64,000 nucleotides of DNA from Rouxiella badensis (GTDB lineage: Bacteria > Pseudomonadota > Gammaproteobacteria > Enterobacterales > Enterobacteriaceae): the NCBI RefSeq assembly GCF_002093665.1, contig NZ_MRWE01000008.1, forward strand, positions 1-64,000, given 5' to 3'. Each line of letters begins with the position of its first letter. The first letter of the stretch is position 1. Shown one piece after another: positions 34,542 to 43,202 of this stretch. Position numbers and translations under genes: made by a program. The notes under the pieces were generated by a model, which made no database searches, had not been told where the DNA came from, and saw only the letters and a program-made list of their open reading frames with translations.

Positions 34542-35558
34542 CTACCACTTCACCGCGCTTTGCTGCCAGGCCAGCACCCTGTCACGTACGGCAAACAGCA
34601 GCGTAATCAGCGACGAGAACAATAAGGCCATGACGATCAGCGCACCATACATATTGGCGTAGGCCGCCCAGCCCTGCGCCCACTGTAGATACCAGCCAAG
34701 GCCAGACTTGACCCCCATCATCTCCGCCGCGACCAGCACCGAGAAAGATGCCCCCAGCCCCATAAACAGCCCGACAAACACGTGCGGCAGTGACGCCGGA
34801 ACCGCGACGCGCAGAATCAGGAACACATTGCTGGCCCCCAGCGTTCTGGCAACATCGTAATAGCGACTATCCACGCTTGAGACACCGGACCAGGTCAATA
34901 CGGTGACCGGGAACCAGGTTGCCAGAGCGATAAGAAATATTGCCGCCGAGAAGCTTGAAGGGAAGAAGTACAGCGACAGCGGCAGTAGGGCGGTGGAAGG
35001 CACCGGACCCAAAAAACGCAGGATCGGATGCACCCAATACCCCAATCCGCGCGACCAGCCGATCGCCACGCCGGTGACAAATCCGCTGATGCTGCCAAAA
35101 ATAAAGCCTAGCGCCAGAAGTCTCAGCGAGTTCAACACGCTGTCGCCAAGCCGATACCAGTCGGTTGCATAGGCTTCGACCAATGCACGAGGCGGCGCAA
35201 AGAACGGGGCAGGCAGCAGTGCAAGTTTGGCGGTCACCGTTTCCCAAATGGCAATCAACACCGCTAACGCCACTAACCAGCGTGCCGCCCGCTGTAACGG
35301 CGAAAACAGCCAGCGCCACTGCACCACAAGGCCCAGTAATACTGCGACGGTGAGCAGGGCCGAGAAGAGGGCGAACAGGCGATGAGTCTCGCCTACAAAG
35401 CGCGGCGTTGCAAAGCCGACCGGTTTGTCCGGCCAGAAAACCATGAGCGCCACCAGGCCCCACCAGGCGAGGAGGGCGATACCCAATGCGGGCGTCAGCG
35501 CCAGCTTCTGGCCTTTCAGAGCCGGGCTTTTTAGTCTGTCGAGCGTATCACTGGACAT
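34542..35558 (-). CDS. ABC transporter permease (nitrate/sulfonate/taurine family)
   Basis: A 338-residue SsuC/TauC-like permease. Two extra N-terminal membrane helices (residues about 25-85) precede the usual six-helix domain with the EAA loop at VARTLGASNVFLILRVAVPASLPHVFVG. It receives the binding protein encoded 12 bp upstream and presumably the ATPase encoded divergently on the other side. The extra helices are unusual for SsuC-type permeases. Substrate is not fixed by sequence. Confidence 0.85.
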   Translation of the reverse strand: MSSDTLDRLKSPALKGQKLALTPALGIALLAWWGLVALMVFWPDKPVGFATPRFVGETHRLFALFSALLTVAVLLGLVVQWRWLFSPLQRAARWLVALAVLIAIWETVTAKLALLPAPFFAPPRALVEAYATDWYRLGDSVLNSLRLLALGFIFGSISGFVTGVAIGWSRGLGYWVHPILRFLGPVPSTALLPLSLYFFPSSFSAAIFLIALATWFPVTVLTWSGVSSVDSRYYDVARTLGASNVFLILRVAVPASLPHVFVGLFMGLGASFSVLVAAEMMGVKSGLGWYLQWAQGWAAYANMYGALIVMALLFSSLITLLFAVRDRVLAWQQSAVKW

Positions 35559-35570
35559 GGCAACTCCTTA

Positions 35571-36626
35571 TTAGCCCATCTTCATGTTCATGGCATCGTG
35601 CGAGGCCGGAAGCAGGTTCGGCACGTAGTGATCGGCAAACTGCTGGGCGTTGGTCTCAGGGCGTATAACGTTGATAAGCTTCAGCTCGTTAACGTAGGTC
35701 GCCACTTCACTGCGCAGTTGCTCACCGGTTGAGTGATGATTGTGGGTATGTTCCTTGAGCATCGCGGTGATGTCGTCAATCGGTACATTGCCCGGCACAT
35801 AAGGGGCGAAGATTTTGGCGGTTTCGGCCGGGTTATCCGCCGTCCACTGCTGCGCGTCGACAATCGCCTGAGTGATGGCACGCGCCACCGCCGGATTATC
35901 GCGCACCAGCGAGCCTCGCAGACCCAGCACGCAGCAGGTCATGGTGTGGTATTCGCCGCTCATGTTGTTGTCCACCTCTTGCAGGTCGTAGCGATGCTTG
36001 ATGAGCCATCCCTGCGGATCGTCGCTGGCAATCGCCTGCACTTCCCCCTTCTTCAGGGCCTCACCAAACAGGTCGGCCGGATACTGCACCCAGTTCACCT
36101 GTTTGTCGGGATCGATCCCTTGTTTCGCCAGCTGGATAGCAAAGAAGTTACGCAGCGGGCTGGCCTGATCGCTCACCGCCACGTTTTTGCCCACCAGATC
36201 TTTCACGCTGTTGATACCGGAATTTTTGGCGGCCAGCAGGCGCATACAGCCGCCGTGGGTGCCCACGGTCAGGTCAACGTCGAAGCCCTGTTCAAGCGGT
36301 TTGAGCCAGCGCAGTGCCATGCCTATACCGCCGTCGGCCTGTCCGGTGGCAATCGCCTGTAACAGCGAATCAGTGGGGCCGCTGAAGTTAACCGGCTCCA
36401 CGTTCAGGCCATATTTTTTGAAGAATCCCTGTTTTAAGGCGACGGAAATGGGGGCCTGACATACCGCCGTCTGGCCCCACGCCAGTTTGACCGTCGTCAG
36501 CTTGCCCGCGTCGACGGGCGCGGTGTCGGCCCAGGCGGGAAAGACCGAGGAGAGGCCAAGCCCTGCGCCAAGTAATCCCGCCCGTTGAATAAAAGCACGC
36601 CGTGAAGAGTCGGTATATCCTGCCAT
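35571..36626 (-). CDS. ABC substrate-binding protein with Tat signal (SsuA/NrtA type)
   Basis: A 351-residue periplasmic binding protein. The signal carries SSRRAFIQRAGLLGAG (twin arginine), then LTTVKLAWGQTAVCQAPISV as the first strand of the binding fold. Unlike the other sulfur-island proteins it is not short of sulfur amino acids: it contains GGCM, TMTCC and AMNMKMG. That speaks against expression mainly under sulfur starvation. Start chosen at 36626 because GCGGAA precedes it; an ATG 15 bases upstream lacks a site. Forms an operon with the permease. Confidence 0.83.
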   Translation of the reverse strand: MAGYTDSSRRAFIQRAGLLGAGLGLSSVFPAWADTAPVDAGKLTTVKLAWGQTAVCQAPISVALKQGFFKKYGLNVEPVNFSGPTDSLLQAIATGQADGGIGMALRWLKPLEQGFDVDLTVGTHGGCMRLLAAKNSGINSVKDLVGKNVAVSDQASPLRNFFAIQLAKQGIDPDKQVNWVQYPADLFGEALKKGEVQAIASDDPQGWLIKHRYDLQEVDNNMSGEYHTMTCCVLGLRGSLVRDNPAVARAITQAIVDAQQWTADNPAETAKIFAPYVPGNVPIDDITAMLKEHTHNHHSTGEQLRSEVATYVNELKLINVIRPETNAQQFADHYVPNLLPASHDAMNMKMG

Positions 36627-36872
36627 ATTTAATTCCGCCATTGTTTATAAATAAAATACTTCAGGGGTAAAGGAACATTCATTGTAAGAAACTATTTTGA
36701 ATTAACGTTTAATGTTGCAGGTTTAGATAGACGGATAAAATAACAATAGTGCATTAATATTTTCATCTCTCGCTTATTCACTTTTCAGGTTAGCTTTGCT
36801 GTTATTAAGCATTTACCTTTACCTCAAAAACCGGAATATTTTATTTCAGAACAACCATCAATGGGGTAGGCC

Positions 36873-37664
36873 ATGTCTTCAGGCGACACAATTAAAAGCA
36901 CCACAGGGTTGGCGCTGGATATTAATCAGGTGAGCCACGCATTTTATCTGGAAGGAAAAACGCTTCCGGTGCTTGAAGATGTTTCCCTGAAAGTTGAACC
37001 CGGTGAGTTTGTCGCGCTGCTCGGTCCATCAGGCTGTGGGAAATCCACGCTGTTGCGCCTCGTAGCCGGGCTGGATAACCCGATCGCGGGTGATATTTTT
37101 GAGGACGGACGCCCGCTGTTGCAGCCCGATCCCAGCCGCGTAGTGGTGTTTCAGGATCCGACGCTTTACCCATGGCGCAGCGTGTGGGGCAACGTCTCTC
37201 TGGGGCTGCAAACGCGCGGTAAACTGACCGACGACGGCCGCAGCCACGTTGACAAGACGCTGGAAAAGGTCGGGCTTAGCCAGTTCGCCAACGCCTGGCC
37301 ACATCAGCTCTCTGGCGGCATGGCGCAGCGCACCGCACTTGCCCGCGCACTGGTTAATCATCCGCGTCTGCTCATCCTCGACGAACCGCTCGGTAAACTG
37401 GACTCGCTCACCCGCATTCGCATGCAGCAGGAGTTGGTGAACCTGTGGCGCGAACAGCGTTTTACCACGCTGATGGTGACGCACGACGTTGAAGAGGCGC
37501 TGCTGATGGCGAATCGGGTGGTGGTCTTTAGCCCACGTCCGGCCCGAATCATTGAAACTATCGATGTTCCCTTACCCTACCCGCGACGTCGTGATGACCC
37601 GCGCCTGGTTGAATTACGTACTCAGGCGCTGCAGTTGCTCGGCGCCGACGTTCCCGTTGCCTGA
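36873..37664 (+). CDS. ABC transporter ATPase (SsuB/TauB type)
   Basis: A 263-residue nucleotide-binding subunit: Walker A GPSGCGKST, Q-loop VVFQDPTLYPWR, signature LSGGMAQR, Walker B LLILDEPLGKLD and switch His in VTHDVEEAL. It faces away from the binding protein and permease genes across a 246-bp control region, so the transporter genes are split into two divergent units. It is followed 18 bp later by a cysteine-synthase-like gene, tying it to sulfur. The partnership with the divergent permease is inference from proximity. Confidence 0.87.
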   Translation: MSSGDTIKSTTGLALDINQVSHAFYLEGKTLPVLEDVSLKVEPGEFVALLGPSGCGKSTLLRLVAGLDNPIAGDIFEDGRPLLQPDPSRVVVFQDPTLYPWRSVWGNVSLGLQTRGKLTDDGRSHVDKTLEKVGLSQFANAWPHQLSGGMAQRTALARALVNHPRLLILDEPLGKLDSLTRIRMQQELVNLWREQRFTTLMVTHDVEEALLMANRVVVFSPRPARIIETIDVPLPYPRRRDDPRLVELRTQALQLLGADVPVA

Positions 37665-37682
37665 TTATGTGTGGAGCACACC

Positions 37683-38723
37683 ATGACAATTCATAATGGA
37701 ATTACTGAACTGGTTGGACAGACGCCGTTATTAAGGCTCAAGCGGTTTAGCCAGGAAAATAAATTAAACGTTGACCTGCTTGCCAAGCTGGAATATTTCA
37801 ATCCCAACCACAGTATTAAAGACCGCATTGCGCTGGCAATGATTGAGGCCGCCGAACGTTCCGGTAAATTAAAGCCGGGTGTCACGCTGGTGGATACCAC
37901 CAGTGGAAATACCGGTATTGGTCTTGCGGCCATCGCGGCGTCTAAGGGATATAAATTCCGCGTTTATTTACACGACAAACTGAGTGAGGAGCGATTCGCT
38001 ATTCTCAGCGCTTTCGGTGCCGAAATTATTCCGTTTAGCCAAGTGCCCGGTTTCGATAAAATCCTTGAGGAGAGCGACGGGGACTTCGTGGCCGCCGCCA
38101 AATGGCTGGCTGACAATGTTATCCTCAAGGAACCCAATATCTTCTTCACCTATCAACTGGAGAACCCGGCTAACCCGCAGGCACACTATGAGAGCACGGG
38201 GCCGGAAATCTGGCAGCAGACCTCGGGGCAGGCCGACATCGTTGTCGCCTCGGTGGGCACCGGCGGAACGCTGTCAGGGACAGGGCGTTATCTGCGCCAG
38301 CTCAAGCCGGACATTAAGCTTATCGCCGTTGAACCGGGGAGACATTCAATTCCCGACAAAGATAACCCTGAGGTCAGGGAAATTACCGGCGTTCATGCCT
38401 TCAGCACCGTGACACCCGAGCGCGTGCCGCTGACGCTGGACCGTGAGCTGTTTGATGAAGTCGTGGCGGTTGAAAGCTGGCAGGCCGTTCAGGCCGCGCG
38501 AGAAGTGGCAAAAACCGACGGTATTCTGATTGGCGAATCTTCGGGTGCCGTGCTGCATGCGGCACGCGAGATTGCGCGTCGCCCGGAGAATGCGGGTAAA
38601 CGCATTGTGACCCTTCTTGCCGACAGCGGGTTGACCTACCTCTCTACCGGTCTGTTTAATCCGCAGCTGAGCGTCGAACAAATCAAGATTGAGGCATTGC
38701 TAAAAAGTCAGGTGCTGGCCTGA
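37683..38723 (+). CDS. Cysteine synthase-like PLP enzyme (O-acetylserine sulfhydrylase family)
   Basis: A 346-residue fold-type II PLP enzyme. PLP Lys lies in NPNHSIKDRIAL, the substrate loop is TSGNTGIGLAA, and the phosphate loop is VGTGGTLSGTG. It would make cysteine from O-acetylserine and sulfide, or use another sulfur or amino donor; longer than CysK (about 323), it differs from both CysK and CysM in the Lys-loop. It contains no Cys and only two Met. GGAG five bases before 37683 fixes the start. It follows the ABC ATPase and ends at a strong terminator. Confidence 0.85.
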   Translation: MTIHNGITELVGQTPLLRLKRFSQENKLNVDLLAKLEYFNPNHSIKDRIALAMIEAAERSGKLKPGVTLVDTTSGNTGIGLAAIAASKGYKFRVYLHDKLSEERFAILSAFGAEIIPFSQVPGFDKILEESDGDFVAAAKWLADNVILKEPNIFFTYQLENPANPQAHYESTGPEIWQQTSGQADIVVASVGTGGTLSGTGRYLRQLKPDIKLIAVEPGRHSIPDKDNPEVREITGVHAFSTVTPERVPLTLDRELFDEVVAVESWQAVQAAREVAKTDGILIGESSGAVLHAAREIARRPENAGKRIVTLLADSGLTYLSTGLFNPQLSVEQIKIEALLKSQVLA

Positions 38724-38754
38724 GAAAGGCACAAATTTAGAGAAGATTAAATAG

Positions 38755-38782
38755 AGTCTGCCCCGCAAGGGGCAGACTTTTT
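38755..38782. terminator. Strong terminator between cysteine-synthase-like and ssuA-like genes
   Basis: A perfect stem of ten bases AGTCTGCCCC / GGGGCAGACT with a GCAA tetraloop is followed by TTTT on the plus strand. The neighbouring genes converge, so it may work in both directions. Confidence 0.9.
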
Positions 38783-38786
38783 GCTA

Positions 38787-39734
38787 TCAGTGTTTGTCCA
38801 ATGACCAGGTCGCGCTACTGACATTAACGGGGGTCGGCAGCAGGCCAACCTGGGTGAATTTATCCGCTAACACCTGTTGACTCTTGAATACTGCTGGAGT
38901 CATACGCTGCGCGTCATAAGGCATTCTTGCTAACGCTTTTGCCCAGATGTTTTTCGCCAGACCGGTTGATTTCGACAGGATCTCCGCCGTCTCATCGTGA
39001 TGCTGATTTGCCCAGTCACTGGTGGCCTTAAGCTCGGTAACCAGTTTTTCAGCGGTTTGCGGATAGGTGTCGGCAAATTTACGACTGGCGAGGAAGAAGG
39101 TGTAGTGCGGCACAAGACCTTCGGCGTTCTGCACTTCTCGTGCCTTGGCGTTGGTTTCTACCTCAGCCAGGAACGGGTCCCAGATAACCCAGGCGTCGAT
39201 ATCGCCACTCTGGAAGGCGGCGCGAGCGTCGCCCGGCACCAGATACACCGGCTTGATGTCCTTGTAGCTCAGCCCGGCCTTTTCCAGCGCCGCGACCAGT
39301 AAGTAGTTAACGTCTGAGCCTTTGTTAAGCGCAACGCGTTTGCCCTTCAGGTCGGCGACGGTTTTGATCGGCGAATTTTCGGGTACCACGATAGCTTCGG
39401 TTTGCGGATTCGGCACGGAGTGGGCGAGATAGACCAGATCAGCATGGGCTGCCTGTGCGATAACCGGCGGTGCATCTCCGGTGGCGGCCAGATCGATACT
39501 GCCCACGTTCAGGCCTTCAAGCATCTGTGGACCGGCGGTGAATTCGACCCAGTGCACGTCGATCCCCTGTTTCTTGAAATCGTTGTCCAGCGTGCCGCGA
39601 TACTTCAGCAGGGCGAAGATATTGGCCTTTTGATAGCCGATGTTGACTACCTTGGGCGCGGTTTCGGCCTGAGCCGCCTGGAACGAACCGAGCAAAACGG
39701 CGGCAGTCAGCGCGCCGAGAATGAATTTTTTCAT
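38787..39734 (-). CDS. Aliphatic sulfonate ABC substrate-binding protein (SsuA-like)
   Basis: A 315-residue periplasmic protein with a Sec signal (MKKFILGALTAAVLLGS, cleavage after AQA). The SsuA family pattern is clear: NIGYQKANIFALLK, EFTAGPQMLEGLNVGSIDLA, GDAPPVIAQAA, then KGKRVALNKGSDVNYLL. It has no Cys and four Met including the start. No ssuB/ssuC follows it, so it may share the neighbouring permease and ATPase. Its sequence is closely paralogous to the C-terminal half of the next gene's regulator. The start at 39734 lies in a 114-bp gap after that regulator. Confidence 0.9.
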   Translation of the reverse strand: MKKFILGALTAAVLLGSFQAAQAETAPKVVNIGYQKANIFALLKYRGTLDNDFKKQGIDVHWVEFTAGPQMLEGLNVGSIDLAATGDAPPVIAQAAHADLVYLAHSVPNPQTEAIVVPENSPIKTVADLKGKRVALNKGSDVNYLLVAALEKAGLSYKDIKPVYLVPGDARAAFQSGDIDAWVIWDPFLAEVETNAKAREVQNAEGLVPHYTFFLASRKFADTYPQTAEKLVTELKATSDWANQHHDETAEILSKSTGLAKNIWAKALARMPYDAQRMTPAVFKSQQVLADKFTQVGLLPTPVNVSSATWSLDKH

Positions 39735-39848
39735 CGTTATTTTCCTGCAGATTATATTTCTAAAAGTTAGGTTGTTGGCAAAACATAACAAAATACGGAA
39801 TAAGCGCTTAATAGAATAACGTCATAAGTTAGATTCATTTTTGTGCTG

Positions 39849-41747
39849 TCAGGGCGGTGAGTCGGACCAGACGGCATCGCGCACCTTGATAGCACGAGGC
39901 AACAGCCCCAGCGCATAAAATCGGTCGGCGATGGCCTGCTGGTCGCGAATGATTGCAAGATCCATTCTCTGCGTCTGGTGGCTGCGGCGGGCGAGGGCGT
40001 GGGTCAATGAGTCGGTCGCCAGACCCAGTTCAGCGGAAAGCAGGTTAGCGGCCTCAAGGCGGTTGGCGTCGATATAGCGCCCGGTTTGCACCAGCGCCCC
40101 CATTAACTGATGCAGCAGGTCGCTGGAGTGCGCCGCAAAATCACGGTGCGCGAGGTAAAACTGATGGTTGTTGACGCGCCCAGTGCCGTTGGCAATCACT
40201 CGCAGCTGCCCGCAGCGCTCGGCGTCGCTCAGTAGCGGATCCCACATCATCCAGGCATCGACGGCATGGTGGTCACTCGGCGTCAGCGGATATTTTGGCG
40301 GAGAGTAAACCACGCGCACGTCATCCAGGGTCAGTCCGACCTCGTCAAGGATTTGCACCAGCAGGTAGTGCACGTTGGAACCTTTATTCACCGCGATACG
40401 TTTACCGCGCAGACTCGCGATGTCTTTAATCGGACTGTCGTTGGCGACCAGCAGCGCCACGCTTTGGGGTGCCGCAGGCTCCCATGCCACGTAAAGCACC
40501 CGGTTATCGTTGGCTTGGGCAAACAGCGGCGGCACTTCACCCGTGGTACCAAAATCTATCTCGCCGTTGCTCAGCGCGTGCAGCAGCTGCGGTCCCGCGG
40601 GGAATTCACTCCACAGCACGCTGACGCCGCTGTCGGCAAACTGCGCCTCAAGCGATTGACGTGCCTTGAGGATCCCCAGATTACCAAATCTCTGATAGCC
40701 GATGCGCAGTTCCCGCTCGTGTGGCGGGCGATGTGCGTGAGTGCGTTGTCCGCTTCCGGCGAGACTGCGACGCGGTTTAATCAGCCCCAGATGACCCAGA
40801 TGGGTACGCAGCGTATTGCGGCTGACGCCCAGTAGGGTAGCGGTTTGCAGCTGATTGCTGCCGCTGATTTCGAAAGCGTTGCGCACCAGCGCGTCAATAA
40901 CCCGCTGGTAAATCTGCGTTTCACCGCTCTCGAGCTGCTGGCGCATAAACTCGTCGAGCGCGGCCTCACCCAGCGGCAGTGAATCTGCACCGAGCGGGCT
41001 AAGGCGCAGCTGACGCGGGCTAATAATCGGCTCTTTGCTCAGCAGCACCGCGTTGTGCAGAGTATTTTCCAACTCACGAATGTTGCCCGGCCAGGGGTAC
41101 TCCATCAGCGTGGCGACGGTCTCCTCGCTCATGCGCAGCTGAGGGCGACCCAGACGTCGTGCATAGAGGCGCAGAAAGTGTTCGGCCAGCAGGGGAATGT
41201 CTTCTTGGCGTTGGCGCAAAGGCGGCAGGGTTACGGCCGCCACGTTGAGACGATAATAAAGGTCCTCTCGAAAACGGCGCTCGCGAATGGCCTGCGCCAG
41301 GTCGACGTGGGTGGCGGCAATGACCCGCACATTCACTTTTACGGCGCGATGTGACCCGACCCGCGTGACTTCGCGCTCCTGTAACACGCGCAGCAGTTTT
41401 ACCTGTAGCGGCAGACTCAGCTCGCCAATCTCATCCAGCAGCAGCGTGCCGCCCTCGGCGGCCTCAAACCAGCCCTGATGGCGCTCGCGTGCGCCGGTAA
41501 AAGCGCCTTTCTCATGCCCGAACAGCTCCGACTCCGCCAGACTTTCGGTCAGTGCGCCGCAGTTCACCGCCAGAAACGGCTGCTGTCGACGCGGGCTGTG
41601 ATGATGTAAATAGCGAGCAACTCCCTCTTTACCGGTACCGGTTTCACCGACTATCAATACCGTGGCGTCGGTTGGCGCGAGGCGGTCGAGCACGCTTTGA
41701 AAGGCAATCGAGGCGGGATCGATAAGCGTTGGGCCATGATTCTGCAT
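39849..41747 (-). CDS. Sigma54 activator fused to a C-terminal SsuA-like sensor domain
   Basis: A 632-residue chimera. Residues about 10-240 form the AAA+ domain of enhancer-binding proteins: Walker A GETGTGKE (Lys near 40), the sigma54 loop GAFTGA, Walker [16 protein letters not shown] and the [12 protein letters not shown] motif. No N-terminal receiver or GAF domain precedes it. A Fis-type helix-turn-helix follows at about 295-335 ([20 protein letters not shown]). Residues about 345-632 are an SsuA-like binding domain ([56 protein letters not shown]) with no signal peptide, so it should bind its ligand in the cytoplasm. AGGAG six bases before 41747 sets the start. It lies divergent from ssuD, whose promoter has sigma54 elements. 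I infer it senses a sulfonate or related compound. Confidence 0.9.
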   Translation of the reverse strand: MQNHGPTLIDPASIAFQSVLDRLAPTDATVLIVGETGTGKEGVARYLHHHSPRRQQPFLAVNCGALTESLAESELFGHEKGAFTGARERHQGWFEAAEGGTLLLDEIGELSLPLQVKLLRVLQEREVTRVGSHRAVKVNVRVIAATHVDLAQAIRERRFREDLYYRLNVAAVTLPPLRQRQEDIPLLAEHFLRLYARRLGRPQLRMSEETVATLMEYPWPGNIRELENTLHNAVLLSKEPIISPRQLRLSPLGADSLPLGEAALDEFMRQQLESGETQIYQRVIDALVRNAFEISGSNQLQTATLLGVSRNTLRTHLGHLGLIKPRRSLAGSGQRTHAHRPPHERELRIGYQRFGNLGILKARQSLEAQFADSGVSVLWSEFPAGPQLLHALSNGEIDFGTTGEVPPLFAQANDNRVLYVAWEPAAPQSVALLVANDSPIKDIASLRGKRIAVNKGSNVHYLLVQILDEVGLTLDDVRVVYSPPKYPLTPSDHHAVDAWMMWDPLLSDAERCGQLRVIANGTGRVNNHQFYLAHRDFAAHSSDLLHQLMGALVQTGRYIDANRLEAANLLSAELGLATDSLTHALARRSHQTQRMDLAIIRDQQAIADRFYALGLLPRAIKVRDAVWSDSPP

Positions 41748-41823
41748 CATTCACTCCTGAGGTGAGAGGGAAGCAAACAATACCGCCCTGAAAGCGGTTC
41801 GGCGAGAGGCCCAAAAGTCAAAT

Positions 41824-41871
41824 TGCTGCATTTGCAGCAGCGCAGGCACAGCGATTGTTGCAAATGCAGCA
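41824..41871. promoter_or_regulatory. Two upstream activator palindromes for the sigma54 regulator
   Basis: Site 1 is TGCTGCATTTGCAGCA (41824-41839), a perfect palindrome but for its central TT. Site 2 is TGTTGCAAATGCAGCA (41856-41871), the same with one arm mismatch. The centres are 32 bp apart, three helical turns, so both sites face the same side. They lie about 97 and 129 bp upstream of the start predicted from the -24/-12 promoter, and site 1 is about 85 bp from the regulator's own start, so autoregulation is possible. Confidence 0.75.
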
Positions 41872-41934
41872 AATTATTCGAGAGGGAATATTTATAAATA
41901 ATTGAAATGTAATAAAAATAAATTTTCTGCGAAG

Positions 41935-41950
41935 TGGCACACTTCCTGCA
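41935..41950 (+). promoter_or_regulatory. Sigma54 (-24/-12) promoter of the ssuD operon
   Basis: TGGCACACTTCCTGCA fits the sigma54 consensus TGGCACN5TTGCW with invariant GG and GC at the exact spacing; only the first T of TTGC differs. Predicted start near 41961, leaving a leader of about 60 bases to ssuD. The AT-rich DNA between activator sites and promoter (41873-41930) could assist bending. Confidence 0.82.
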
Positions 41951-42019
41951 ATTCCATTTATAACCAAACTGTGAATTTGTATCTAATAAATTCAGATATC
42001 GTTATATAGGAAATGGATA

Positions 42020-43192
42020 ATGAGTGAATCAGCGCAGGAAAACATCAACGTATTCTGGTTTTTGCCGACCCACGGAGACGGCCGTTACCTTGGCACCACC
42101 GAAGGCGGCCGCCCGGTCGACTTGCCTTACCTGCAACAGGTGGCACTCGCCGCCGATAATCTCGGCTACTACGGCGTGCTGATCCCGACCGGAAAAAGCT
42201 GTGAAGATTCCTGGCTGGTCGCCTCCGCGCTGGCACCTATCACCAAAAAGCTGCGTTATCTGGTGGCGGTGCGCCCAGGCCTACAGCCGCCTACGCTGGC
42301 GGCACGCATGGCGGCCACGCTTGACCGGCTTTCCGAGGGACGATTGTTGATTAACGTGGTGACCGGCGGCGATCCCGTTGAGAACAAAGGCGACGGCATT
42401 TTCCTCAGCCACGGCGAGCGCTACAAGGTAACGAAAGAGTTTCTTGAGGTGTATTCACGCCTGCTGAAGGGCGAAAAGGTCGATTTCCACGGCGAGCATA
42501 TTCGGGTGGAAGGCGCCGAGGTGCTGTTCCCTCCGGTCCAGCAGGACGGTCCACCGCTCTATTTCGGCGGCTCTTCCGAAGAAGCTATCGACGTGGCGGC
42601 CAATCAGATTGATACCTATCTCACCTGGGGCGAGCCGGTGGAGCAGGTGGCCGAGAAACTGGCCGTGGTGCGCCAGCGTGCCGAAGAGCGTGGTCGTACA
42701 CTCAGCTACGGGATCCGTCTGCACGTGATCGTGCGTGAAACCGAGGAGGAGGCCTGGGCCGCCGCCGACCGACTTATCGCGCATCTGGATGAAGACACGA
42801 TTGCCGCCGCGCAGAAAATCTTCGCGCGGATGGACTCCACCGGACAGGCCCGCATGAGTGCACTGCACGGCGGTTCACGCGATTCACTGCGCATTGGGCC
42901 GAATCTCTGGGCGGGCGTGGGGCTGGTGCGCGGCGGTGCCGGTACCGCCTTGGTGGGCAATCCGCAGCAGGTTGCGGAACGCATTCGCGAATATCAGGCG
43001 CTGGGCATCGAAAACTTTATTTTCTCCGGCTATCCGCACCTCGAAGAGGCGCATCGCTTTGCCGAGCTGGTGATGCCGCTGCTGCCGTTGGCCTCGAACG
43101 CCGAAAAGCGTCAGCGCACCGTGAATACCGGACCTTTTGGCGAAACCATCGGCGGCGACCGTCGTCCCGTGAAGCAGACTAGCGCAAGCTAA
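42020..43192 (+). CDS. ssuD: FMNH2-dependent alkanesulfonate monooxygenase SsuD
   Basis: A 390-residue bacterial luciferase-like monooxygenase that cleaves alkanesulfonates to aldehyde and sulfite using FMNH2 and O2. SsuD landmarks: [22 protein letters not shown] with the conserved Cys, [19 protein letters not shown] and [13 protein letters not shown]. It contains only one Cys. First gene after the sigma54 promoter; AGGAAA precedes the ATG. No ssuE flavin reductase follows. MsuD, which prefers methanesulfonate, is very similar and may be the better name given the sfnG neighbour. Confidence 0.93.
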   Translation: MSESAQENINVFWFLPTHGDGRYLGTTEGGRPVDLPYLQQVALAADNLGYYGVLIPTGKSCEDSWLVASALAPITKKLRYLVAVRPGLQPPTLAARMAATLDRLSEGRLLINVVTGGDPVENKGDGIFLSHGERYKVTKEFLEVYSRLLKGEKVDFHGEHIRVEGAEVLFPPVQQDGPPLYFGGSSEEAIDVAANQIDTYLTWGEPVEQVAEKLAVVRQRAEERGRTLSYGIRLHVIVRETEEEAWAAADRLIAHLDEDTIAAAQKIFARMDSTGQARMSALHGGSRDSLRIGPNLWAGVGLVRGGAGTALVGNPQQVAERIREYQALGIENFIFSGYPHLEEAHRFAELVMPLLPLASNAEKRQRTVNTGPFGETIGGDRRPVKQTSAS

Positions 43193-43202
43193 GGAAAATC
43201 CC

